DNA of 64,000 bases from CAZKSN01 sp964555585 (lineage in GTDB: Bacteria > Bacillota_I > Bacilli_A > RF39 > UBA660), in assembly GCA_964555585.1 (NCBI GenBank), contig CAZKSN010000005.1:1-64000 (forward strand). The letters are read 5' to 3'. The position numbers and the translations under genes were made by a program. Of the stretch, positions 44,494 through 53,316 are shown piece after piece (within the stretch, counting starts at the first letter, position 1; each line of letters begins with the position of its first letter). The notes beneath the pieces are model-generated. The model did no database searches and was not told where the DNA came from. It worked only from the letters and a program-made list of their open reading frames with translations.

Positions 44494-44520
44494 AAAATCT
44501 TTAATTAATTAAAGATTTTT
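44493..44520. terminator. Bidirectional terminator
   Basis: A 28-base perfect palindrome centred on TTAATTAA with ATCTTT and AAAGAT arms and A/T runs outside. It closes the flavoprotein gene and the converging pcrA gene. Confidence 0.8.
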
Positions 44521-44523
44521 TTA

Positions 44524-46590
44524 TTACAACTTTTTTAAACTCTTATGATTGATTGCTATTTGCTTTATTCCATATTGATGAGAGAAAGCTATTTTAGCAA
44601 TACTGCCATCTATTGCTATTACGACGCCTTCACCAAATATATCATGACTCACATGATCTCCCTTGTTTAAAGTAACTGCTTCAGTACTATACATGTCATC
44701 ATATATATTATTCTCCTGTTTGAGCTCATTTGACTCTATCAGTTCTTCCTTTATTTCATTTATAAATCTGCTTGGAGAATTAACGTTGGTTCTTCCAAAC
44801 AACAGTCTTTTTTTAGAATTTAGAATATGCAATATTTTTCTTGCTCTCGTAATTCCTACATAGGCAAGTCTTCTCTCTTCCTCCATTTCAGTTTCACTTT
44901 CAAAACTTCTTATATGTGGAAAGATGCCCTCTTCCATACCTAAAATAAATACCACATCAAATTCCAATCCCTTTGCAGAGTGAATTGTCATTAGATTAAC
45001 TGCATCAGAAATATCTTTATATTGACCAACATCACTTACCAGAGAAATATTTTCCAAAAAATCTCCTAGATCATATATTCCCTTCTCTTCAAAATTAACA
45101 GCTATACTTTTAAATTCTTCCAGGTTTTCTAATCTAATATCATTTTCTAAGGAATTATTTGTTTCCAGTTCTTTTTTTATTCCGGTTTTTTCTAAAACTA
45201 TATCTATTAAATCCGGTAAAGACATATTTTTGGAATCTTCAATTAACGATAGAACTGTGTTTTTAAATTCCAATTCCTTTCCATTCTCTATAGCATCAAA
45301 CAGACTTGCATTCATCAAATTTGCCTTGCTTCTTAAATTATCTATAGATTTAGCTCCAATACCTCTTTTAGGTACATTGATTACCCTTTCCAGGCTTAAT
45401 GAATCATCTTTATTATAGATAATAGAAAGATACGCTATTAAATCTTTTATTTCCTTTCTATTATAGAAAAAATAACTTCCAACAACTTTATATGGAATAT
45501 TCTCCTTTAACAGCTCTTCCTCTATAACACGACTTTGGGCATTTGTTCTATAGAATATCCCAAAATCCTCATATCTGTATCCTTCATTTATTAAACTTTT
45601 AATTTTTTCTATTGTTATTTTTGCTTCCGCTTTCTCATCCTCACATCTTAAATACTGTATTTTCATTCCTTCTTCATTGTTGCTCCAGAGATTCTTATCC
45701 TTTCTTTCCTTGTTGTTTCTAATCAATGAATTGGCAGCCTCCAGTATATTTTTAGTACTTCTGTAATTTTCCTCCAATAAAATAATCTTGGTATTCTTGT
45801 AATCCTTTTCAAATGACAGTACATTTCTATAATTTGCATATCTCCATCCATATATGGACTGATCTATGTCACCCACTACAAATATGTTTTTATATTTCTC
45901 TGCCAGATGTTTACATAATTCATATTGAACAGTGTTTGTATCCTGATATTCATCAACCAAGATATACTTAAAATGCTCCTGGTACTTATTTAAAACTTCT
46001 TTATTTTTTTTAAATAAATCAAGCGGCAGTATAAGCAGATCATCAAAATCCACAGAATTGTTGTTTTTTAAGACAATTAAATATTTTTCATACACTAAGC
46101 CTACTACTTGATCATAGTCACTTTTAAAGTATTTGTAAAACTCTGTTGGAGTTAAACCTTCATTCTTTGCAAAACTGATTTTATTGATTATATATTTTAA
46201 ATCATAATCCTGAGGATTCATTCCATTATCCTTCAATATCTTTTTAATCACATTTGTCATATCATCTCTGTCAATAATTGTAATATTATTTTTGTAGCCA
46301 ATTTCTTTATAATTTTCTCTGAGTATTTTTAAACCAAGAGAGTGAAAAGTTCCAATGAAAATAGAATCTGTTACATCTCCAATTCTAATTCTCACTCTTT
46401 CTCTCATTTCATTGGCAGCCTTATTTGTAAAAGTTATTGCAAGTATGTTAAAAGGACTTACATTATCTTCTATAAGTTTAACTATTCTTTCAGTAAGTAC
46501 TCTTGTCTTTCCACTTCCGGCACCCGCTAGTACAAGACATGGGCCTTCATTATGATTCACTGCCTCTAATTGCTTATCATTTAAATTCAT
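44524..46590 (-). CDS. pcrA: ATP-dependent DNA helicase PcrA/UvrD family
   Basis: 688-aa superfamily 1A 3'-5' helicase for repair and rolling-circle replication. Motif I is GAGSGKTRV, Ia is ITFTNKAANEMRERV, II is VDEYQDTN, III is GDIDQSIYGWRYAN, IV is LEENYRST, V is MTIHSAKGLEFDVVF and VI is YVGITRARK. The C-terminal 50 residues (GDHVSHDIFGEGVV) form the RNA-polymerase-binding Tudor-like domain seen in PcrA. It is about 50 aa shorter than the Bacillus protein, mainly in the linker before that domain. A TGTTATAGT element upstream may be its promoter. Confidence 0.95.
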   Translation of the reverse strand: MNLNDKQLEAVNHNEGPCLVLAGAGSGKTRVLTERIVKLIEDNVSPFNILAITFTNKAANEMRERVRIRIGDVTDSIFIGTFHSLGLKILRENYKEIGYKNNITIIDRDDMTNVIKKILKDNGMNPQDYDLKYIINKISFAKNEGLTPTEFYKYFKSDYDQVVGLVYEKYLIVLKNNNSVDFDDLLILPLDLFKKNKEVLNKYQEHFKYILVDEYQDTNTVQYELCKHLAEKYKNIFVVGDIDQSIYGWRYANYRNVLSFEKDYKNTKIILLEENYRSTKNILEAANSLIRNNKERKDKNLWSNNEEGMKIQYLRCEDEKAEAKITIEKIKSLINEGYRYEDFGIFYRTNAQSRVIEEELLKENIPYKVVGSYFFYNRKEIKDLIAYLSIIYNKDDSLSLERVINVPKRGIGAKSIDNLRSKANLMNASLFDAIENGKELEFKNTVLSLIEDSKNMSLPDLIDIVLEKTGIKKELETNNSLENDIRLENLEEFKSIAVNFEEKGIYDLGDFLENISLVSDVGQYKDISDAVNLMTIHSAKGLEFDVVFILGMEEGIFPHIRSFESETEMEEERRLAYVGITRARKILHILNSKKRLLFGRTNVNSPSRFINEIKEELIESNELKQENNIYDDMYSTEAVTLNKGDHVSHDIFGEGVVIAIDGSIAKIAFSHQYGIKQIAINHKSLKKL

Positions 46591-46630
46591 TTTATCACTG
46601 CCTTCTGTAAATTAAAAATATGCTATAACT

Positions 46631-46639
46631 ACTATAACA
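46631..46639 (-). promoter_or_regulatory. Possible extended -10 promoter of pcrA
   Basis: The minus strand reads TGTTATAGT, between nrdG and pcrA. One mismatch from TATAAT; no clear -35. Confidence 0.45.
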
Positions 46640-46653
46640 TATTTTATACATAA

Positions 46654-47331
46654 TTATAAAGATTTAAGTTCCGCATATTCTGATATATCTTTTAATTCCT
46701 GTTCACTAAAAGATATAAAATCTTTTTTAGCCAGTTGTTCCTTATTGAATTGATAATTCTGAACATATAATTTTTTAGGATTTTTAACATATTTTCCAAT
46801 GATTCTAATATCCTCCTCATTATGAAAAGTTTTACTTACAGTCACTCTAAATTCATAATCCAGTTTACTGTTTTCTATTAATTCAATGCTTTCTTTAATA
46901 TTATTAATATTAACTATAACTCCTGAAGTCTCATTATACTTTTCAAATATATTTTTAATATCCATTGCAATATAATTAATTAGTTTTAAATTCAATATTC
47001 TTTTAATTATATCTGGATTTGTTCCATTAGTATCTAATTTTATTTTAAAACCCAGTTCCTTTATTTTTTTTATGAATTCTATTAGAGATTCACCATATAT
47101 GGTTGGTTCACCTCCGGTTATCACTACTGAATCTATTAATTTTTTTCTATTATTTATATCATTCAATACATATTCTAAACTTATCTTTTCACTAGTCATA
47201 TTTACAATACTTGAATTATGACAGTAGGGACATCTGAAGTTGCAGCCTCCTAAAAATATGACATAAGATATTTCCTTTGGATAATCATTGCATGAGAAGG
47301 GCATTACTCCCGATATTACTAAATTATTCAA
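46654..47331 (-). CDS. nrdG: Anaerobic ribonucleotide reductase activating protein
   Basis: 225-aa radical SAM enzyme that generates the glycyl radical on NrdD. The 4Fe-4S motif CxxxCxxC is Cys30, Cys34 and Cys37 (GGCNFRCPYCHN); the SAM-binding TGGEPT follows. It belongs to the longer NrdG-like subgroup also found in Clostridia, rather than the 155-aa enterobacterial type. It overlaps the 3' end of nrdD by eight bases, so the pair is translationally coupled. Confidence 0.95.
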   Translation of the reverse strand: MNNLVISGVMPFSCNDYPKEISYVIFLGGCNFRCPYCHNSSIVNMTSEKISLEYVLNDINNRKKLIDSVVITGGEPTIYGESLIEFIKKIKELGFKIKLDTNGTNPDIIKRILNLKLINYIAMDIKNIFEKYNETSGVIVNINNIKESIELIENSKLDYEFRVTVSKTFHNEEDIRIIGKYVKNPKKLYVQNYQFNKEQLAKKDFISFSEQELKDISEYAELKSL

Positions 47332-50300
47332 CTGAATACTCTATTCTATCCTTATATTCTTCAAGCTTGCCAATATTAAATGCCTGAATAGGTCTGTAGA
47401 AACCGACTACTCTTGTCCATATTTCTGTATCTTTTCCGCATACAGGACATTTATATTGCTCTCCATCCAGATATCCATGTTCATTACAGGTGGAGAATGT
47501 GGGAGTAATTGATAAATATGGCAGATTATAATTTGTAAATACCTTTTTAATTATATCCTTTGTAACCTCTATATCATGTATTCTTTGACCTAAATATGAG
47601 TGAAGTACAGTTCCTCCAGTATACTTGGACTGCAAGTCATCCTGCAATCTCAATACCTCAAACAGATCAGTTGTATAATCAACCGGCAGTTGAGTGCTGT
47701 TGGTATAATAGGATGTTTCATTACCTGCAGTTATAATATCCGGAAATAATTTTTTATCAATAGTTGCAAGTCTGTATGAGGTTCCTTCACCAGGAGTGGC
47801 TTCCAGATTATATAAATCTCCATCTTTTTGATAATCTAATATTATATCTCTTAAATAATCCAGAATTTCATTGGCAAACTTCTGTCCATTTTCAGTCGTA
47901 ATATTTTCCCTGTCGTTAAAATAATTTCTAATGCACTCATTCATTCCAATTATTCCAATTGTATTAAAATGATTTTTCCAGTATTCCTTGAATCTTTCAT
48001 ATACATTTCTTAAGTAATATCTGCTGTATGGATATAAACCTTCTAGTGTGTTCTTTTCAATCACTTTTCTTTTTATTTCAAGAATACTTCTTGCCAAGTC
48101 ACATATGTTCTTTAAATTCTGTTTAAACTCTTTTTTATTTTTATACAAATAACCTAGTCTTGGAAGATTTATTGTTACAACACCAATACTTCCAGTAAGA
48201 GGGTTGGCTCCAAATAATCCTCCACCTCTTTTTCTTAAAACCCTGTTATCAAGGCGAAGCCTACAACAATTATGTGTTATATTTCCATTTGAATGCACAA
48301 AATAATTATTTTCTTCTAATTCAATATCATAAAATACTTGTTCATAATCAAATTTTTCTTTAACAATATCTTTAATACCTACAACTGCAAAATCAGAGTT
48401 TCTAAGCCATTCAATCTTTTCATTAGAAAGATTCCATTTATCAATAGAATTTAATCCAATCATTTTATTTCCATATGATTGATATATATTCTTATATTCT
48501 TTATTTTTCACATATTTTTTGTCTAATAAAAATTCCGGAATCATATTATGCAATGTATCTTTATTATCTATTATGTTTTTTGAACTTCTTCCTAATTTAT
48601 GTTGAATTCTTATTATTTGAGAATTCTTTCTAATAATATAGGTTGTACTTATTCCTATGAATTGCATAAGAAGATTTAACTCTTCAGATAGTTTTAAATC
48701 GTTTATGTGAATCTCTTTACCTTTTTTATAACCATCACCATCAAAGAAACCATAAATTAAAGCTTTAATAATTTCAGATCTACTAGACCAAATCCAATTA
48801 GGAAGTCTATTATATTTTTGAACATTATATTTTGTTATTAAATCATTTCCAAAACTACTTTTATATACATAGCCTCTCAGAGAATTTTCATATCTTGAAT
48901 CTTCAATAAATTTCATTTCATAATTTAAATATTCTTTAATAAATTTTTTTGTTTTAGAAATCAAATCTATTTCTTTTTTATTAAAAGTTATTTGGATTCC
49001 CCTTATTTTTTTATCCTTATCTTTATTCCTACTGTCATATAAAAAATTCCCATCAGCAATAAATAAACCTATAAACCATGCCAGCTCAGGATTTATATCT
49101 AAACTATTACTATCATTCAATACATTAGAACCATCTTTTAAAACCAATAAAAAGTCTTCTTTTGATATTTCATTTGCTTTTTTTGTTGTAATTCCTTCTT
49201 TATTAAATACTGCTACTAAATGATTTTTTGAAACTTTCATTAACTTGCCATCTTTTGTAATTATATTTATCATTTCATCATCATAAACTTCTAAAAATCT
49301 TTTTATATTTTTCCATTCTAATTTTCCAGTATTCGGATTTAATGATAGAGCTTTTATTCCATTTTTACAACTATACCACTCATTATCAATTTTTTTATTT
49401 TTATAGAAACTATATACTTCTTCAATAGTGCATTTATTTATATCATTATTATTTTTTATAAATAATGTTTCTTTAGGAAACAAGCACATACTTCTTGCAT
49501 CTTCCGGCTTCATGTCTGAATTTATAAAATTAGCAAAGTAAGGTATTCCATATTTACTTGTCATTTTCATTATTTCATTTGCAATTTTACTGTTCCAGTC
49601 AAAATCTTTAGTAATGTTATATGTCGGTATTGGAAATGTAAATATTCTTCCACTGGCGTCTCCCTCAGTCATAACTTCACAAAATGCCCTATTAAACATA
49701 TCCATTTCCTTCTGAAATTCTTTATATGTCTCTTCCTTATATTCTCCTCCGATTATCACAGGTTTGTCTTTCAGTAAGGAAGACACGGTAAGATCAAGAG
49801 TTACATTTACAAAAGGTGTCTGAAAACCAACTCTGGTTGGCACACTTAAATTAAATATAAATTCCTGAACATTCTGTCTTACTTCCTTATATGTCAGTTT
49901 ATCATATCTTATGAAAGGCGCTACATATGTATCCAGACTGGAGATTGCCTGTGCTCCTGCAGCTTCACCCTGAAGAGTATAAAAGAAATTCACCAGCTGA
50001 CCCAATGCAGTCTTTAAATGCTTTGCAGGTTTTGTTTTAGCCTTATTTTTAACACCTGTAAAACCATTCAATAACAGATCCTCCATATCCCATCCACAGC
50101 AGTAAGTGGATAGAATATTCAAATCATGAATATGCAGCACTCCAGTTTCATGAGCCTTTTTTTGCTCCTTTGTGAATATATGATTCAGCCAGAAATTCTT
50201 TGTTATATTACTTATTATATAATTATTTAAGCCCTGAAGAGAATAATCCATATTGGCATTTTCCTTAACTTTCCAGTCTTCCTGTGTGATATAATTTTTA

Positions 50301-50635
50301 ATCATCTTTTCAACACTTATTCCCGCTTCTTTATCTTGTCTTAACAATTCTCTCTGAAAACGATATCTAATATAATTTCTGGCAACATCAGTCATGCCTA
50401 GATTCATTAATGATTCCTCTACCACATTTTGAATCTCTTCCAGCTGTATCACAGTATCTTTTTTTTCATTCAATTTAAATACAACTATGTTAGTTGCCAA
50501 AATACTTAATTCTCTTGCCTTTTCTTCCTCTATGTCAATCTTAGTGGCTTTTATTGCCTTATAAATTGCCTCTTCTATTTTCTTCTTATTAAAATCCTGT
50601 TTCCTTCCAGATCTTTTTATAACAGTCTCTATCAT
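47324..50635 (-). CDS. nrdD: Anaerobic (class III) ribonucleoside-triphosphate reductase with intein
   Basis: 1103-aa precursor; 697 aa after splicing. It reduces ribonucleoside triphosphates to deoxynucleotides without oxygen. Residues 1-95 are an ATP-cone regulatory domain. The catalytic domain continues to residue 383 (SM), resumes at Cys790 (CCRLRLDN), and ends with a four-Cys zinc site (CNEHGYLDGEQYKCPVCG) and the glycyl-radical loop RVVGFYRP. Removing residues 384-789 rejoins SM to CCRLRLD, the highly conserved active-site motif, so the insert is an intein and not a domain of the enzyme. It is 16 bases downstream of nrdR and overlaps nrdG. Confidence 0.96.
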   Translation of the reverse strand: MIETVIKRSGRKQDFNKKKIEEAIYKAIKATKIDIEEEKARELSILATNIVVFKLNEKKDTVIQLEEIQNVVEESLMNLGMTDVARNYIRYRFQRELLRQDKEAGISVEKMIKNYITQEDWKVKENANMDYSLQGLNNYIISNITKNFWLNHIFTKEQKKAHETGVLHIHDLNILSTYCCGWDMEDLLLNGFTGVKNKAKTKPAKHLKTALGQLVNFFYTLQGEAAGAQAISSLDTYVAPFIRYDKLTYKEVRQNVQEFIFNLSVPTRVGFQTPFVNVTLDLTVSSLLKDKPVIIGGEYKEETYKEFQKEMDMFNRAFCEVMTEGDASGRIFTFPIPTYNITKDFDWNSKIANEIMKMTSKYGIPYFANFINSDMKPEDARSMCLFPKETLFIKNNNDINKCTIEEVYSFYKNKKIDNEWYSCKNGIKALSLNPNTGKLEWKNIKRFLEVYDDEMINIITKDGKLMKVSKNHLVAVFNKEGITTKKANEISKEDFLLVLKDGSNVLNDSNSLDINPELAWFIGLFIADGNFLYDSRNKDKDKKIRGIQITFNKKEIDLISKTKKFIKEYLNYEMKFIEDSRYENSLRGYVYKSSFGNDLITKYNVQKYNRLPNWIWSSRSEIIKALIYGFFDGDGYKKGKEIHINDLKLSEELNLLMQFIGISTTYIIRKNSQIIRIQHKLGRSSKNIIDNKDTLHNMIPEFLLDKKYVKNKEYKNIYQSYGNKMIGLNSIDKWNLSNEKIEWLRNSDFAVVGIKDIVKEKFDYEQVFYDIELEENNYFVHSNGNITHNCCRLRLDNRVLRKRGGGLFGANPLTGSIGVVTINLPRLGYLYKNKKEFKQNLKNICDLARSILEIKRKVIEKNTLEGLYPYSRYYLRNVYERFKEYWKNHFNTIGIIGMNECIRNYFNDRENITTENGQKFANEILDYLRDIILDYQKDGDLYNLEATPGEGTSYRLATIDKKLFPDIITAGNETSYYTNSTQLPVDYTTDLFEVLRLQDDLQSKYTGGTVLHSYLGQRIHDIEVTKDIIKKVFTNYNLPYLSITPTFSTCNEHGYLDGEQYKCPVCGKDTEIWTRVVGFYRPIQAFNIGKLEEYKDRIEYSVE
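48269..49486 (-). mobile_element. LAGLIDADG intein in NrdD
   Basis: In-frame protein intron of 406 aa (precursor residues 384-789). The N-terminal splice residue is Cys384 (CLFPKETLFIK). Block B is NHLVAVFN, and the endonuclease blocks are LAWFIGLFIADGN and LIYGFFDGDG. The C-terminal block is VFYDIELEENNYFVHSNGNITHN with terminal Asn789, followed by Cys790. Both endonuclease acidic residues are present, so homing activity may be intact. The site lies inside the conserved CCR motif of NrdD, a typical choice for inteins because it is invariant and empty alleles are easy to invade. The stretch is more A+T-rich than the flanking exteins. Confidence 0.93.
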
Positions 50636-50651
50636 TTTACCTCACCTTAAT

Positions 50652-51101
50652 TTATTTTTTTAATTTTTCAACTTCTTTTATAAAACCGCTTACATTTTTA
50701 AACCTTCTATATACAGAGGCAAATCTCACATATGCGATCTCATCCAATTCCTTTAGATATTTCATAACATAATCACCGATTTCAGAACTTTTAATCTCCT
50801 TCAGCATAGTATTTCTGATTTTCTGTTCTATCTTATCAACAATTCCCTCTATCTGTTCCACTGAAATGGGTCTTTTTTCACAAGACTTCAATATCCCGTT
50901 CAATATCTTATCCCTGTCAAAAACCTGTCTCTCATTATTTTTTTTAATTACCATGATGGGTGTTTCTTCAACTTTCTCATAGGTGGTGAATCTATAGCTG
51001 CAGCTGTAGCATTCTCTTCTTCTTCTCACCACTCTTCCATCATCACTGCTTCTAGAATCCAAAACCTTACTGTCAAATTCTCCGCATTTGGGACATTTCA
51101 T
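50652..51101 (-). CDS. nrdR: Transcriptional repressor NrdR
   Basis: 149 aa. Zinc ribbon with Cys3, Cys6, Cys31 and Cys34, followed by an ATP-cone (VIKKNNERQVFDRDKILNGI). It represses ribonucleotide reductase genes when dATP is bound. First gene of nrdR-nrdD-nrdG. Two NrdR-box-like palindromes overlap and follow the promoter, so the operon is probably self-regulated. GGAGG precedes ATG. Confidence 0.97.
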   Translation of the reverse strand: MKCPKCGEFDSKVLDSRSSDDGRVVRRRRECYSCSYRFTTYEKVEETPIMVIKKNNERQVFDRDKILNGILKSCEKRPISVEQIEGIVDKIEQKIRNTMLKEIKSSEIGDYVMKYLKELDEIAYVRFASVYRRFKNVSGFIKEVEKLKK

Positions 51102-51123
51102 ATTTACCTCCTTAAATAAAACA

Positions 51124-51178
51124 TACTATATATAGTAGTTAATATTAGATTTATTTCTCTTTTATCATATATATAGTA
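51124..51178 (-). promoter_or_regulatory. Two NrdR-box-like palindromes
   Basis: Palindromes TACTATATATAGTA (51124-51137) and a related one around CATATATATAG (51166-51176) have centres about 41 bases apart, close to four helical turns. The second overlaps the -10 element and the first lies downstream of the start point. NrdR boxes are known as paired A+T-rich palindromes of this kind, with repression by blocking RNA polymerase. Confidence 0.7.
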
Positions 51179-51201
51179 TAATTAAAAAAAGTAAAAGTCA
51201 A
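51173..51201 (-). promoter_or_regulatory. Promoter of the nrdR-nrdD-nrdG operon
   Basis: The minus strand reads TTGACT (51201-51196), 17 bases, TACTAT (51178-51173). The -10 element is part of the upstream NrdR-box-like palindrome. Confidence 0.7.
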
Positions 51202-51232
51202 TAAAAAAAGTAAAATGTTTTATAATTTTACT
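51202..51232 (-). terminator. Terminator of the 332-aa gene
   Basis: On the minus strand AGTAAAAT and ATTTTACT pair around an eight-base loop and are followed by a seven-base T run. It sits directly upstream of the nrd promoter. Confidence 0.7.
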
Positions 51233-51236
51233 CTTT

Positions 51237-52235
51237 CTATACAATTCTTAAGTTTCTTGCAAATCCTTTATCGGTTTTATATCTCTTAAATATATCCATT
51301 ACAGCACTTATTTCCTTACTGCATTCATTTATATAATAAAAATCTATATCTTTCATGGTTCTTTTTATTTTCTCATACTCATCATTTATCAGCTTATCAT
51401 CCAGCATTAACAGATCTGCTCTTGCACTGCACTGATTGTATGTCATGAATTCCAAGTAATAATCTTCATTGTTCTTTGATTGAAATATTTTATTTATTGA
51501 ATTCTGTAATTCCTCAATGGCAAACTTCATTTTCAATTTTTCAAATTTTTCTTTATCACTGCCTTTCATACTGAATTCAAAATCAAACCTTTTGTTATCA
51601 TTAAGAAGCAGCTCTTTTTCACAATATTTATCTACTATTATAAAATCATATTTCAAGTCAATCAATGACTTTTTAAAGGTTTCATCCTCTTGTTTATCTA
51701 TTTCTTTTTGAAAAAATAATAATGTATGATAACTGGAAATATCTCTGAGAAAAGATAATATTTTAAATATTTCATATAAATCATTGTTTGACATATTTTC
51801 TTTTTCTTCATCAGTATAAATCTCATTGAGATAAGTATTATATTTCTTCTTTTTCTCTATATTTCCGTATACAGCTTTATTACTGTTAAAAATTCTTATT
51901 ATTTCTTTTTCAATTCTTGATTTAATAATTAATGAATCTCCAAAATCAATTGATTTTGAAGCTAAATTATCAAGTATGTTGAAAAACAGATAATTGTTTA
52001 TTTTAATATCTTCAAAATCTACCAAGTCAGGAGAAATAACTTTATTATATATTTCATTGATAATATTGTTTTCATAAAATATTTGATCTTTTAATAGAGC
52101 TTTATAAAGATTATATTCTTTGGAGTTCTTATTATTTTCAATTTCAAGTGTTTTAAGTCTGTTATAATTTTCTTTTATTTTTAAAAATATGTTTATATAA
52201 CTCTTTATTAAATCATCAGAATATATATTTTTCAT
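51237..52235 (-). CDS. Hypothetical protein, 332 aa
   Basis: I do not recognise a family. It is soluble, almost wholly helical by composition (Lys, Glu, Asn, Ile, Leu and Tyr), with no signal peptide, membrane segment, Cys cluster or ATP motif. Regions around 20-70 and 230-300 could form coiled coils. AAGGGAG lies before ATG. It stands alone between the signal-peptidase operon and the nrd operon and has its own terminator. Genes of this look are common as lineage-specific cytoplasmic proteins. Confidence 0.7.
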   Translation of the reverse strand: MKNIYSDDLIKSYINIFLKIKENYNRLKTLEIENNKNSKEYNLYKALLKDQIFYENNIINEIYNKVISPDLVDFEDIKINNYLFFNILDNLASKSIDFGDSLIIKSRIEKEIIRIFNSNKAVYGNIEKKKKYNTYLNEIYTDEEKENMSNNDLYEIFKILSFLRDISSYHTLLFFQKEIDKQEDETFKKSLIDLKYDFIIVDKYCEKELLLNDNKRFDFEFSMKGSDKEKFEKLKMKFAIEELQNSINKIFQSKNNEDYYLEFMTYNQCSARADLLMLDDKLINDEYEKIKRTMKDIDFYYINECSKEISAVMDIFKRYKTDKGFARNLRIV

Positions 52236-52285
52236 AAATTCTCCCTTAATAATTATATATTATAATAATTATTTATATAATTCAA

Positions 52286-52315
52286 GAAAATAAAAACTAA
52301 GATAATATCTCAGTT
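52286..52315 (-). terminator. Terminator of the surface-protein/signal-peptidase operon
   Basis: On the minus strand AACTGAGAT pairs with ATCTTAGTT (one G-T pair) around a three-base loop, followed by TTTATTTTC. It directly follows the signal peptidase stop codon. Confidence 0.75.
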
Positions 52316-52908
52316 TATAATTCTTCATTTATTTTTTCATTTCTTCTTTTCTGAATGAAAAATTTAACAATCTTTAATATATCATATGAAATAATAATTA
52401 AAGCTGAAGTGAACACAATTATTAGCCAGGCACCTTTTTCTGTAATAAAAGCTTGTATTTTACCTATATCGGGCACAATTAGGATTACTTCGCCATAGAT
52501 ATCATCCTCATATACTTTATAATAATCTATGGTTTCATTGGCATCACCTTTAGTTGTAATTTCAATAATTCCATCTATATTTTCAATATTATTAATTTTA
52601 TGAGTTATGGGAGTGCTTGCAAATATGTTTGATGAGGGAAGAAACGTTATTATATCTCCCACTTCAAGTTTTTCTATATCAGTCCTTTTTATCAATAATA
52701 CATCATACTTTTCAATAACCGGTTCCATACTCTCACTTATCGCAGTAAATAAACCGAATGGAGGATATTTATCATTTTTTTCTGATATTTTATAAGAGAC
52801 CACATAAAAAATAATAAATGAAGTTATTACCAAAAGAATTGAAAGTAATACATACATTATTATTCTTATTATTTTTTTAATATTGTAAATTAATTTATTC
52901 TGATTCAT
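52315..52908 (-). CDS. Signal peptidase I, SipW/ER type
   Basis: 197-aa membrane protease that removes signal peptides outside the membrane. One N-terminal and one C-terminal transmembrane segment flank the catalytic domain. Ser60 (SESMEP) is the nucleophile. His103 in THKI replaces the Lys of the usual bacterial enzyme, and Asp122 is in KGDAN; this Ser-His-Asp set marks the SipW/ER-type (S26B) group. In Bacillus, SipW processes TasA/TapA matrix proteins. Here it is the last gene of an operon encoding surface proteins, so it is likely dedicated to them. I chose ATG 52908, one base after the previous stop, although an ATG at 52935 is in frame. Confidence 0.88.
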   Translation of the reverse strand: MNQNKLIYNIKKIIRIIMYVLLSILLVITSFIIFYVVSYKISEKNDKYPPFGLFTAISESMEPVIEKYDVLLIKRTDIEKLEVGDIITFLPSSNIFASTPITHKINNIENIDGIIEITTKGDANETIDYYKVYEDDIYGEVILIVPDIGKIQAFITEKGAWLIIVFTSALIIISYDILKIVKFFIQKRRNEKINEEL

Positions 52909-52909
52909 C

Positions 52910-53314
52910 TTAATACTTTGTTTCCAGGATACCATTAAGTATTGTTATTATGTCAAAATCTGTGGCATTTCCACCTACTATATAAGAACCGGTTGAAGTT
53001 GTTACCCTTACAGAGGCTTTTGGAGGACTTTCATAAATATCAAAGAACTCCACCTTATAGGTTTTAGTAGGACTAACACTTTCAGCAAATCTTCTTAAAA
53101 AGTTTTCAACAAATTTTTCTTCAATAATCCTTACATCACCTGTTGTTCTGTAAGTTCCAAAGTCAACAGAATCTATCATTGCAGCTTCCATTACTTCTTT
53201 TACCAGATAATAATCCTCTTCACTGGTAGAAGTTAAATTCTGAAAAAGCATAACTGCTACAATAATCAATATACCTAAGGCAACAATCAAATAAATCCAA
53301 AACGCTTCCTTCAC
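52910..53314 (-). CDS. Small membrane-anchored protein, possible surface-assembly subunit
   Basis: 134 aa. An N-terminal hydrophobic helix (about 6-26) is followed directly by a helical stretch and a beta-rich C-terminal domain, the general shape of pilin-like or minor subunit proteins. There is no classic prepilin cleavage site, and I cannot assign a family. It lies two bases after the 1019-aa surface protein and one base before the signal peptidase, so the three are probably made together. It may be a substrate of that peptidase. Confidence 0.7.
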   Translation of the reverse strand: MKEAFWIYLIVALGILIIVAVMLFQNLTSTSEEDYYLVKEVMEAAMIDSVDFGTYRTTGDVRIIEEKFVENFLRRFAESVSPTKTYKVEFFDIYESPPKASVRVTTSTGSYIVGGNATDFDIITILNGILETKY

Positions 53315-53316
53315 TA

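Noticed and set aside
47324..50635. NrdD with a novel extra domain
   Set aside because: The insert starts with Cys, ends with His-Asn before Cys, and has LAGLIDADG blocks; removing it restores the conserved motif. It is an intein.
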